Assembly: GCA_963691705.1 (NCBI GenBank)
Contig: OY829543.1
Location: forward strand, 26,187,523 to 26,251,522
Direction: 5' to 3'
Source of the DNA: Viola odorata
Taxonomy: Eukaryota; Streptophyta; Magnoliopsida; Malpighiales; Violaceae
Length of the DNA stretch: 64,000 nt
Made by a program: the position numbers and the translations under genes. Shown here piece by piece: positions 36,001-43,472 of this stretch; within the stretch, counting starts at the first letter, position 1; each line of letters starts with the position of its first letter. The notes beneath the pieces were generated by a model that saw only the letters and a program-made list of their open reading frames with translations, had not been told where the DNA came from and ran no database searches.

Positions 36001-38064
36001 AGGGTTATTTCATGTAATAATTCCCAAGCCTACTCTTCGCCCATGGGAGAAAAATCTTTTGTCTTTTGAAGTCTACAGACTTATTTTCACATCATCGCTT
36101 TAAATTACCTTTTAGTTATTTTCCAACCCTTTTCCATAGTGCTGATGCATATCTCTCCTATGTAGGTACTTTGTGTGACATTCGCAAAGGAATGGAGCCC
36201 GCAGGTTCGAGGACGAATCCATTTGAAGAGGGAGGAGATGATACGAACATGAGGGCTCTCACTCGTATCCACGTGAAGACCTCATGGATAGGCCGCGCAA
36301 ACCATGAGGAATGCCGCGCCAAGTCCTCGTAAACCATGAAGACATGCGTGCACCAGGCGCGCCAACCCTAGCATCCCATGAAGTCCCCACACCTAAGCCA
36401 TCCGAGGCCTTGCGCTAGCTCTCCAAGCCAATCTCTTCAAGCCCGCGGTCAAAGCCTTAAGTGAAGGGTGGTTTAGGGTTATTTCATGTAATAATTCCCC
36501 AGCCTACTCTTCGCCCATGAAAGAAAAATCTTTGTCTTTTGAAGTCTACAGACTTATTTTCACATCATCACTTTGAATTACCTTTTAGTTATTTTCCAAC
36601 CCTTTTCCATAGTGCTGATGCATATCTCTCCTATGTAGGTACTTTGTGTGACATTCGCAAAGGAATGGAGCCCGCAGATTCGAGGACGAATCCATTTGAA
36701 CAGGGAGGAGATGATACGAACATGAGGGCTCTCACTCGTATCCACGTGAAGACCTCATGGATATGCCGCGCAAGCCATGAGGAATGCCGCGCGAAGTCCT
36801 CGCAAACCATGAAGACATGCGTGCACCAGGCGCGCCAACCCTAGCATCCCATGAAGTCCCCGCGCCTAAGCCATCCGAGGCCTTGCGGTAGCTCTCCAAG
36901 CCAATCCCTTCAAGCCCGCGGTCAAGGCCTTAAGTGAAGGGTGGTTTAGGGTTATTTCATGTAATAATTCCCAAGCCTACTCTTCGCCCATGGGAGAAAA
37001 TTCCTTGTGTGTTGAAGTCTACAGACTTATTTTCCCATCATCGCTTTAAGTTACCTTTTAGTTATTTTCCAACTCTTTTCCATAGTGCTGATGCATATCT
37101 CTTCTATGTAGGTGCTTTGTGTGACATTCGCAAAGGAATGGATAGCGCAGATTCGAGGACGAATCCATTTGAAGAGGGAGGAGATGATACGAGCATGAGG
37201 GCTCTCACTCGTATCCACGTGAAGACCTCATGGATAGGCCGCGCAAGACATGAGGAATGTCGGGCCAAGTCCTCGCAAACCATGAAGACATGCGTGCACC
37301 TGGCGCGCAACCCTAGTTTCCCATGAAGTCCCCGCGCCTAAGCCATCCGAGACCTTGCGCTAGCTCTCCAAGCCAATCTCTTCAGGCCCGCTGTCAAGGC
37401 TTTAAGTAAAGGGTAGTTTAGGGTTATTTCATGTAATAATTCCCAAGCCTACTCTTCGCCCATGGGAGAAAAATCCTTGTCTTTTGAAGTCTACAGACTT
37501 ATTTTCACATCATCGCTTTGAATTACCTTTTAGTTATTTTCCAACCCTTTTCCATAGTGCTGAAGCATATCTCTCCTATGTAGGTACTTTGTGTGACATT
37601 CGCAAAGGAATGGAGCCCGCAGATTCGAGGACGAATCCATTTGAAGAGGGAGTAGATGATACGAGCATGAGGGCTCTCACTCGTATCCATGTGAAGACCT
37701 CACAGATAGGCCGCGCCAGCCGTGAGGAATGCCGCGCCAAGTCCTCGCAAACCATGAAGACATGCGTGCACCAGGCGCGCCAACCCTAGCATCCCATGAA
37801 GTCCCCACACCTAAGCCATCCGAGGCCTTGCGCTAGCTCTCCAAGCCAATCTCTTCAAGCCCGCGGTCAAAGCCTTAAGTGAAGGGTGGTTTAGGGTTAT
37901 TTCATGTAATAATTCTCAAGCCTACTCTTCGCCCATGGGAGAAAATTCCTTGTGTCTTGAAGTCTACAGACTTATTTTCCCATCATCGCTTTGAGTTACC
38001 ATTTAGTTATTTTCCAACTCTTTTCCATAGTGCTGATGCATATCTCTTCTATGTAGGTACTTTG
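33079..38064 (+). repeat. Transitional block with mixed satellite subtypes up to the insertion
   Basis: About 10.5 monomers. A and D types alternate first. The monomer frames at 35044, 35517 and 36066 carry marks typical of the right-hand array: AGGACAAATCC with CTGTCACTCG, the 470-bp CACCTGGCGCAACCC variant, and GCAGGTTCGAGG with the stop-creating CCTCGTAAACC. B, C and D types then return at 36539, 36934 and 37484. One extra T occurs in the TTTT run at 36057-36060. The last monomer is cut by the retrotransposon. Confidence 0.75.
38060..38064 (+). repeat. Target-site duplication, left copy (CTTTG)
   Basis: CTTTG precedes the element's terminal TG. The same five bases follow the terminal CA at 43468. 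The intact satellite reads TACTTTGTGTGACATT, which is restored by removing the element plus one copy. Confidence 0.97.
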
Positions 38065-38777
38065 TGATACGATCCGACCTCCGATGTGAAGGCCGAATGG
38101 TATGTAACGAATGGAGGATCTAGCTCAATGAGTTTATGACACAATTTAATAAGGAAACAGTAGGAAATATGGAGACACGCAGCGGAAATGATACAAGGAA
38201 TAAACACACAAAATACAAGATAATACCCGGATGAATGCGGATGGAGATTAGAGATGATTGCTTGAACAACGATCGATTGAACACTTGAGATATGCTTGAT
38301 GAATACTTGAATACACGGGCAGAATACTCTCACATTCAACAAACACAAACCGTCCAAAGATGAACACTCAAATATACACTCAATCGCTCACAAATACGAA
38401 GTAATAACCGATTACACAAAGATGGAAACTTATTGTTTTCGATTGACTTAAGCCACGGCTTTCCAAACCAAGGCAAACACCAATATTGAGCCCCGGATGA
38501 ATAAGGAGAATTCTCTCAATCAATATTCATCATCAAAGCTGAATTGAAAATATGCAAGAATTCAACTACTTATAGTTATTACATATTAGGCCATTTGAGA
38601 CCATAATGCCCTTAATGAGCTCTTCCTTCTCCTTCCTTCTAAGATGGACGAATTCCCTTGTCATTTTGATGGGCTTCCAAGCCCATTTGAAGGGTAAGAG
38701 GTATCCTAGAATGTGTCTTCATAATTGGTCGAGTTCGGGTTCGTTCGGGCCTTGTAGACGTAGGCGTGATCGTATCA
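38065..38777 (-). repeat. 3' LTR (713 bp)
   Basis: Matches 42755-43467 except for three transitions. Because the element is on the minus strand, U3 begins at 38777. The first 139 bases of U3 (38777-38639) encode the C-terminal 46 residues and stop of the Gag ORF. A TATA-like TATAAGTA (minus strand) lies at about 38567-38574, as in the 5' LTR. Confidence 0.96.
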
Positions 38778-40996
38778 TCACCTTTCCCTTCGAAAGGATT
38801 CGTCCTCGAATCCATAGCTTCAATTTCCTCGTTCCCTGTCACATAAAGACTTAAGTTAGTAATGTGAAACGAGTGATTGGTAAATTCATACTCCAAAGAT
38901 TTCAAAGAATTAAAAGCATAATAATTAATTCTATGGAGTATTAAGAAAGGTGCGCGCGGAGCGCGCGGGGGATGAAAGCTAGGCCACGCGGGTGGCCTAG
39001 AGTTGGCACAACAGTCGGGAGGCTTAGGAATGGGTCTTGGATTGGCGCGGGCCTCGCCTACCAATGCCTTGCTGTTTGTGATCGATCCTCTTGGCATCGT
39101 GTCATGCTCTTTGATGTCAGAGGGATCCATGATTGTATCATCACCTTTCCCATCGAAAGGATTCGCCCACGAATCCTTAGCTTTAAATCCTTCATTTCCT
39201 ACCACAAAAATATTTAAGTTAGTAAGTTGAAATGAATGATTTGCATATTTATACTCCAAAGGTAAATAAAAAGTAAAAACGTTGGAATAAATCCAATGGA
39301 GTATATGTGACAATTTGCCGTGTCTAGGAACCAATTGAGCGTTCGCCTCAACGCCTTCTTTGGTTAGATTTGTACATGTGTGCTCACGGCTCAAGCACAT
39401 ATGTTCGCCTGATTTTGGTACCATGGATGCATTCGTCTTCTCACCTACACACTTAATCAAACTTGAAAACAATTGTGAGAAAATAAAAGGAATTATTCGT
39501 TCACGCTTACGAATAAATTCGCCAAATGCAAGAAACAAATTCCTAATATTCACAGTATCCTTACAATCATCCAAATTATTTTCTAACATGCTAGGTACTG
39601 TCCTAGTAAGCACAGAAAAACCAATTTTAATTCTACTATCATTTACAAAACAGATTTGACTTCTAGACAATTTAAGCAAGAAAGAGTTATAATTGATGAG
39701 ATGCAACAATGGTTTCTTTTCACATGCTAAATAAAAATCTTTTAAATTTACATCATGTGAATTAGAATTATTAAGAGTTGTAGGCTCTAACCTTGCATCA
39801 TTTGGAGAAGAGAGTGATGCATACCTTTGTTCACACCATTGTTGTGCAATTTTGCTTCCTACGCCTCCTAAAATTGATGGTTTGAAGCCATCTTCTTTCC
39901 TTCGATTTTTATGCAAGGGAGGCACACAAACAGTAGGAAAAGAATAGTCAATGTTAGGATTAGCTAACTGATCCTCATTTCTCAAAGACACGCTCATTGG
40001 ATCAATAACTTTCACAATTTTTGTTCGTCTCTTTTCCTTACTTTCTTCTCTCAAAATTTCTGTAATTTTAATGACACTCTCTTTGGCATGCTTGTTGTTT
40101 TCATACCGTGTCTTTTCCTCATCAATTCTTTCATTTTCTTTCCTCTCACACTCTTTTCTCTCATATTCAAGCTCACATTTTTCACTCAATGCTGTAGAAT
40201 TTACAGCCACACTCCTTTCAATCAAATTAAAATTTTCAGTCACCTTTGGGTAACAAGATTGAGGTGGTGTGGGCTGTTTTTGTTGAATGACTTGTGCATG
40301 TTGTACCACTTCCGATTTGGACTCAAAAATAGTAGCAGAAGATTTTTGGTCACTCGGGCAGCCTTGGAATGAGCTACTGTCTTGTTCCATCAAACACCCA
40401 TGAATTTCAATTTCGTAGGCAAATTGAATCATGGATGATAAGCTTGTAAACTCATAGAGGGCAAGCTGTCTTCTAATCACTTTATTTAATCCACTTTGAA
40501 ACAAATCCATGATCATCCTCTCATTATCTTGAAGATAAGTCTTGATGAGTAAATCATCAAATTCTTGATAATATTCCATCACGGTATTGATTCCTTGTTG
40601 AAGGGAGGACAACTCGTCTTCTAAGAATTCTCGATAGTATGATGATACAAAACATGCTCTCATGACATGTCTCATTTCAGCCCAAGTTGCAATTGGATCT
40701 TCTCTTCTTGCTCTTTCACAACAAATGTGGTACCACCAAATCTCGGTATCGTCATCAAATGTCATTTGAGCAAGCTCAATTTTCTGTGCTTTGGAAAAAT
40801 TATGACATTCAATGGCCTTCACAAGGTGGTATTCCCATTGGATAAATTCAGCCGGTTGAAAAGATGCTCTACAAGTAGGAATTGTGACTTGAAAAGGATC
40901 AAAGTTGGTGCAGCTATTAGTAGAGGAGCCATAGCCAAGGCCTTGTTCGAAGAGACCTAGGCCATAGCTTGATTGACAAGAATTTAGTGAAGTCAT
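38639..40996 (-). CDS. Retrotransposon Gag-type polyprotein (785 aa), no pol
   Basis: Expected to form the capsid-like particle that packages element RNA. Residues about 50-200 resemble the Retrotrans_gag domain of plant Ty3/gypsy elements: an FIQWEYHL start, the ELAQMTFDDDTEIWWYH segment, TWAEMRHVMRACF, then EYYQEFDDLL and the LFQSGLNKVIRRQLA helix. A Lys/Glu-rich, probably coiled-coil stretch spans about 272-330. I see no CCHC zinc knuckle and no DSG/DTG protease motif. Residues 565-622 and 686-743 are a diverged duplication, offset by 121 residues, each ending in NPF(D/E)GKGDDTI. The second copy spans the PPT, and the ORF enters the LTR at codon 740. The start at 40996 is the first Met of the frame after a 1758-bp leader. 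The ORF is open throughout, consistent with recent activity. I am confident it is Gag-like and less sure of the role of residues 200-560. Confidence 0.85.
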   Translation of the reverse strand: MTSLNSCQSSYGLGLFEQGLGYGSSTNSCTNFDPFQVTIPTCRASFQPAEFIQWEYHLVKAIECHNFSKAQKIELAQMTFDDDTEIWWYHICCERARREDPIATWAEMRHVMRACFVSSYYREFLEDELSSLQQGINTVMEYYQEFDDLLIKTYLQDNERMIMDLFQSGLNKVIRRQLALYEFTSLSSMIQFAYEIEIHGCLMEQDSSSFQGCPSDQKSSATIFESKSEVVQHAQVIQQKQPTPPQSCYPKVTENFNLIERSVAVNSTALSEKCELEYERKECERKENERIDEEKTRYENNKHAKESVIKITEILREESKEKRRTKIVKVIDPMSVSLRNEDQLANPNIDYSFPTVCVPPLHKNRRKEDGFKPSILGGVGSKIAQQWCEQRYASLSSPNDARLEPTTLNNSNSHDVNLKDFYLACEKKPLLHLINYNSFLLKLSRSQICFVNDSRIKIGFSVLTRTVPSMLENNLDDCKDTVNIRNLFLAFGEFIRKRERIIPFIFSQLFSSLIKCVGEKTNASMVPKSGEHMCLSREHTCTNLTKEGVEANAQLVPRHGKLSHILHWIYSNVFTFYLPLEYKYANHSFQLTNLNIFVVGNEGFKAKDSWANPFDGKGDDTIMDPSDIKEHDTMPRGSITNSKALVGEARANPRPIPKPPDCCANSRPPAWPSFHPPRAPRAPFLILHRINYYAFNSLKSLEYEFTNHSFHITNLSLYVTGNEEIEAMDSRTNPFEGKGDDTITPTSTRPERTRTRPIMKTHSRIPLTLQMGLEAHQNDKGIRPS
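38778..38791 (-). other. Polypurine tract (PPT)
   Basis: On the minus strand GAAGGGAAAGGTGA abuts the 3' LTR start TGATACGATC. A purine run directly before the 3' LTR primes plus-strand DNA synthesis in LTR elements. Here it is also translated, as part of the FEGKGDD segment of the Gag ORF. It is preceded by the 7-bp inverted repeat GGATTCG-AGGA-CGAATCC. Confidence 0.85.
38778..38941 (-). repeat. Diverged direct duplication of the element 3' end, distal copy
   Basis: Aligns with 39141-39304 at a 363-bp offset. Shared marks on the plus strand include ATACTCCAAAG, ATGGAGTAT, TTAAGTTAGTAA and the PPT region TCACCTTTCCC with CGAAAGGATTCG. The proteins align as LEYEFTNHSFHITNL with LEYKYANHSFQLTNL and continue to GKGDDTI. 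Confidence 0.85.
38942..39140 (-). other. Pseudo-LTR-like spacer between the duplicated 3' ends
   Basis: These 199 bp begin on the minus strand with TGATACAATCATGG directly after the internal PPT, as a second LTR would. They are GC-rich near the far end, with a perfect 9-bp stem CTAGGCCAC/GTGGCCTAG (38979-39000, loop GCGG) and two GCGCGC blocks (38952-38966). They are translated as a Pro/Arg-rich stretch of Gag (about residues 621-685). I read this as a truncated or foreign LTR start that was absorbed into the reading frame. That origin is inference. Confidence 0.55.
39141..39304 (-). repeat. Diverged direct duplication of the element 3' end, proximal copy with a second PPT
   Basis: Pairs with 38778-38941. 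On the minus strand it contains GGATTCG-TGGG-CGAATCC, then GATGGGAAAGGTGA, then TGATACAATC at 39140. It therefore reproduces a complete PPT and LTR-start junction inside the coding region. Confidence 0.82.
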
Positions 40997-41214
40997 TGTA
41001 CCTACAAAATTAACAAACTATATATATGTATAAACGTTAGTTAAACAAATCGCTCCCTCACGTGTTTACACTCGTGTTTAAGCCCTCAAAATCTGTACTC
41101 ACACAATCACTCAAACTCCTCTATATTCAATTCCGTGTCTTGCATAACAATCAACCAACAATCTCAAGTTCAATCAGGAAGACTCAATCAAGAACGCTAG
41201 AAACACCAAGGCAG

Positions 41215-41564
41215 TTTGCTGGAATTTTTCTGACAGTTTTCCAAATATTTCGTCTATTGGCCTTTAAAAATAGTAAACGTTGGAATTTTGTCACAAAGTT
41301 TAATATGGGTACACTTGAGGTTGAGGACTACAATTTTCATTCAGGTCGAAACACGAAATTCAGCTGGAAACTCAATGAAAAACTGTTCACAAGATGATCG
41401 CGCAAAATAGTTTGCTGGAAAATTCTGGGCAGTTTGCGTAACTTTCGACTATGACATACGAACAATAGGAAACGATGGAATTAGTTTACAAAATTTAGTA
41501 TGAAAAATCCTAAGACAAAGCTCTACAAATTACAGCCAAGAAAGAAGAAAAAATTCGGCTGAAG
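41215..41564 (-). repeat. Leader repeat family 1, two adjacent copies (third at 42371-42509)
   Basis: Shared plus-strand landmarks in order are: TTTGCTGGAA (first two copies), GACAGTTTTCC/GACAGACTTTCG, AAAAATAGTAAACG/AAAAATAGCAAACG/CAATAGGAAACG, AAGTTTAATATG/AAATTTAGTATG/AAATTTAATAGAG, ACTACAATTTT/TCTACAAATTA/CCTACAACTTTT, and an end near CAGCTGGA/CGGCTGAA/TACTGGA. Divergence is high, so these are old duplications carried by the element. Confidence 0.65.
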
Positions 41565-41835
41565 ACACAATAAAAAGGGACAAGACTCAAGGACACATTT
41601 GCTGGAAAATGGTGAGTTGACTTGAGACTTGGAAAAGAGAAACGAAAATGTGTTTAGGACTCAAGGAATTGACACAAAGGACTTGAACACTCAAATATAA
41701 AAGACTTAAGTGAGTGTTTAGGAAAATTAGCAAAGTATTCTTGGTATTGAGGACTCCTCACGTTTTTCTCTCAAGAGCTAACACAAGAGGTGTTTAGTTT
41801 AGGACTTTTAGTTTGCAACTTTTCTCTCTTTTGTT

Positions 41836-42144
41836 TAGGACTTTTGTGTATCCTAAAGATTTTGTTTGGTTCTAAGAATTTGTTGCTTACTAGAAGGATA
41901 CTTGAGGATCTCTTGTTCAGCAAATGAGGGAAGATTTTTGACTTAGAGGGCACTCACACGTTTTTGAGACAAAGAGGTAGGTGACACTAAGACTTTTCTC
42001 TTCATCACTGTTGAGGGTGAGGACTTTTTGAGTATCCTATAGATTTCATTTGACTCCAAAATTTTGCAGACCTCAAGAGATATCTTGGAAGATTTAATGT
42101 TCAGGAAATCTAGGGATTATTTGAGGTGGAAGATATTCACGTTT
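41836..42144 (-). repeat. Leader repeat family 2, two copies (41836-41965 and 42018-42144)
   Basis: Both copies run AGGACTTTT(G/T), GTATCCTA(A/T)AGATTT, a GAGGATCT/GGAAGATT segment, TGTTCAG(C/G)AAAT, then end at CACACGTTT/TTCACGTTT. The match is colinear over about 125 bp, with many substitutions. Confidence 0.6.
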
Positions 42145-42740
42145 ATGACCCTAAAAACTAGGAGAAAAGAAGATTTATTTAGGACTTTTGTGTCACTCTT
42201 ATCTCTCACTTCATTGACTTGGTGTAACAATGGAATACTTCTGCTAAAACACTTTGAAACACTACAAAAGACTTAGAAGAAGATTAAACTGACCTTGATT
42301 CGTCTTCCCCAAGTGTTGAAGACGAAAAGACTCAAGAAAACAAGATGAACGCATGAAGAACACAAAGAGTGTTCTTGACAGACTTTCGAATTTTGACTCT
42401 TAAAAATAGCAAACGACAATATTACATCATGAAATTTAATAGAGACGTTGCTAAGACACAGACCTACAACTTTTACGAAGGGACAAAAACACGATTCTTA
42501 CTGGAAGATACAGAAAATGGACTCGCAACACAAGAACAGATTTTCTCGGATAAAATCTGCACACTTTTCTTAGGCGGTCAAAAAGTATGGAAATTTTACC
42601 GAATTTACAGATGACTCAAAAACAAAAGTTGTCACTAACAGATTGAAGTTTATTTATACAAACTTTCAGAGTTTTCTGAGCTGTAGGACTCATACAAACT
42701 GGACAGGAACGAACACAAAAACAAACTCGGAGCGCCAGAA

Positions 42741-42752
42741 GCTCCGCTACCA
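42741..42752 (-). other. Primer-binding site resembling the complement of initiator tRNA-Met
   Basis: On the minus strand, two bases after the 5' LTR end comes TGGTAGCGGAGC. The common plant PBS complementary to tRNA-iMet is TGGTATCAGAGC, so 10 of 12 bases agree. Position and the TATCA-AG-TGG context are typical. The two mismatches could weaken priming. Confidence 0.75.
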
Positions 42753-42754
42753 CT

Positions 42755-43467
42755 TGATACGATCCGACCTCCGATGTGAAGGCCGAATGGTATGTAACGA
42801 ATGGAGGATCTAGCTCAATGAGTTTATGACACAATTTAATAAGGAAACAGTAGGAAATATGGAGACACGCAGCGGAAATGATACAAGGAATAAACACACA
42901 AAATACAAGATAATACCCGGATGAATGCGGATGGAGATTAGAGATGATTGCTTGAACAACGATCGATTGAACACTTGAGATATGCTTGATGAATACTTGA
43001 ATACACGGGCAGAATACTCTCACATTCAACAAATACAAACCGTCCAAAGATGAACACTCAAATATACACTCAATCGCTCACAAATACGAAGTAATAACCG
43101 ATTACACAAAGATGGAAACTTATTGTTTTCGATTGACTTAAGCCACGGCTTTCCAAACCAAGGCAAACACCAATATTGAGCCCCGGATGAATAAGGAGAA
43201 TTCTCTCAATCAATATTCATCATCAAAGCTGAATTGAAAATATGCAAGAATTCAACTACTTATAGTTATTACATATTAGGCCATTTGAGACCATAATGCC
43301 CTTAATGAGCTCTTCCTTCTCCTTCCTTCTAAGATGGACGAATTCCCTTGTCATTTTGATGGGCTTCCAAGCCCATTTGAAGGGCAAGAGGTATCCTAGA
43401 ACGTGTCTTCATAATTGGTCGAGTTCGGGTTCGTTCGGGCCTTGTAGACGTAGGCGTGATCGTATCA
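42755..43467 (-). repeat. 5' LTR (713 bp)
   Basis: Carries the element promoter in U3 and matches the 3' LTR apart from three transitions. It begins and ends with the same 10-bp inverted repeats. On the plus strand it ends ...CGTATCA, directly followed by the CTTTG duplication and satellite. Confidence 0.96.
43257..43264 (-). promoter_or_regulatory. Possible TATA box in the 5' LTR U3
   Basis: The minus strand reads TATAAGTA about 204-211 bp into the 713-bp LTR, preceded by AATAAC. It is a plausible core promoter for element RNA starting some 30 bp downstream. No start site can be fixed from sequence alone. Confidence 0.35.
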
Positions 43468-43472
43468 CTTTG
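43468..43472 (+). repeat. Target-site duplication, right copy (CTTTG)
   Basis: CTTTG directly follows the terminal CA of the right LTR and continues as TGTGACATTCGC, the normal satellite sequence. It matches 38060-38064. Confidence 0.97.

Larger units (their letters stand above)
1..38064 (+). repeat. 473-bp satellite array, left segment (about 80.5 monomers)
   Basis: Head-to-tail tandem repeat with a 473-bp period, seen by recurrence of landmarks such as GCGCCTAAGCCATCC, TTTAGGGTTATTTCATG, CTACAGACTTATTTTC and CATGAGGGCT once per monomer. Taking CGCGCCTAAG as the monomer start, monomers begin at 1, 474, 947, 1420 and so on. Each has an AT-richer half (from the TTTAGGGTT box to the CTTTGTGTGACATT box) and a GC/CpG-rich half (from CATGAGGGCT to CCGCGGTCAA). 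Copies differ mainly by substitutions. Indels are few: fourteen 472-bp copies, one 470-bp copy, one 452-bp copy, one +2 bp and one +1 bp. No gene is present. The array is cut at 38064 by the retrotransposon and starts before the window. Confidence 0.97.
40997..42754 (-). other. Long 5' leader of the retrotransposon (about 1.76 kb, non-coding)
   Basis: Lies between the PBS and the Gag start. It is AT-rich and has no long frame on the element strand. It holds two families of diverged internal repeats: one at 41215-41370, 41411-41564 and 42371-42509, the other at 41836-41965 and 42018-42144. Leaders of this length commonly carry packaging and translation signals, but none is recognisable here. 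Confidence 0.75.
38065..43467 (-). mobile_element. Non-autonomous gag-only LTR retrotransposon (Ty3/gypsy-like, TR-GAG-like)
   Basis: A complete 5403-bp element in antisense orientation inside the satellite. It has two 713-bp LTRs (38065-38777 and 42755-43467), each bounded by the perfect 10-bp inverted repeats TGATACGATC and GATCGTATCA, a 5-bp target duplication, a PBS at 42741-42752 and a PPT at 38778-38791. The interior of 3977 bp encodes a single long Gag-type ORF. No protease active-site motif, reverse transcriptase, RNase H or integrase segment is seen on either strand, so movement would need enzymes from a relative. The LTRs differ at only three sites (38344/43034, 38695/43385, 38712/43402), all C/T transitions, about 0.4%. 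That indicates a recent insertion. Gag-only elements of this design are known in plants as TR-GAGs; assignment to the Ty3/gypsy side rests on the Gag domain and the PPT context. Confidence 0.93.

Noticed and set aside
1..38064. CRISPR-like or bacterial repeat array
   Set aside because: The repeat unit is 473 bp with no unique spacers, and the surroundings are a plant-type retrotransposon and satellite.
38606..38854. Plus-strand frames within the element (for example 38606-38854, 39360-39659, 40071-40372)
   Set aside because: They are antisense shadows of the Gag reading frame or of LTR sequence and have no recognisable domains.
41062..41397. 111-codon plus-strand frame in the leader
   Set aside because: It lies in the diverged leader repeats on the strand opposite to element transcription. 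The other repeat copies do not keep the frame.
42616..43047. 143-codon minus-strand frame starting in the 5' LTR and crossing the PBS (with a 102-codon counterpart at 38049-38357)
   Set aside because: It lies across the LTR R/U5 and PBS, resembles no known protein, and the counterpart runs out into satellite. It is an open frame by chance.
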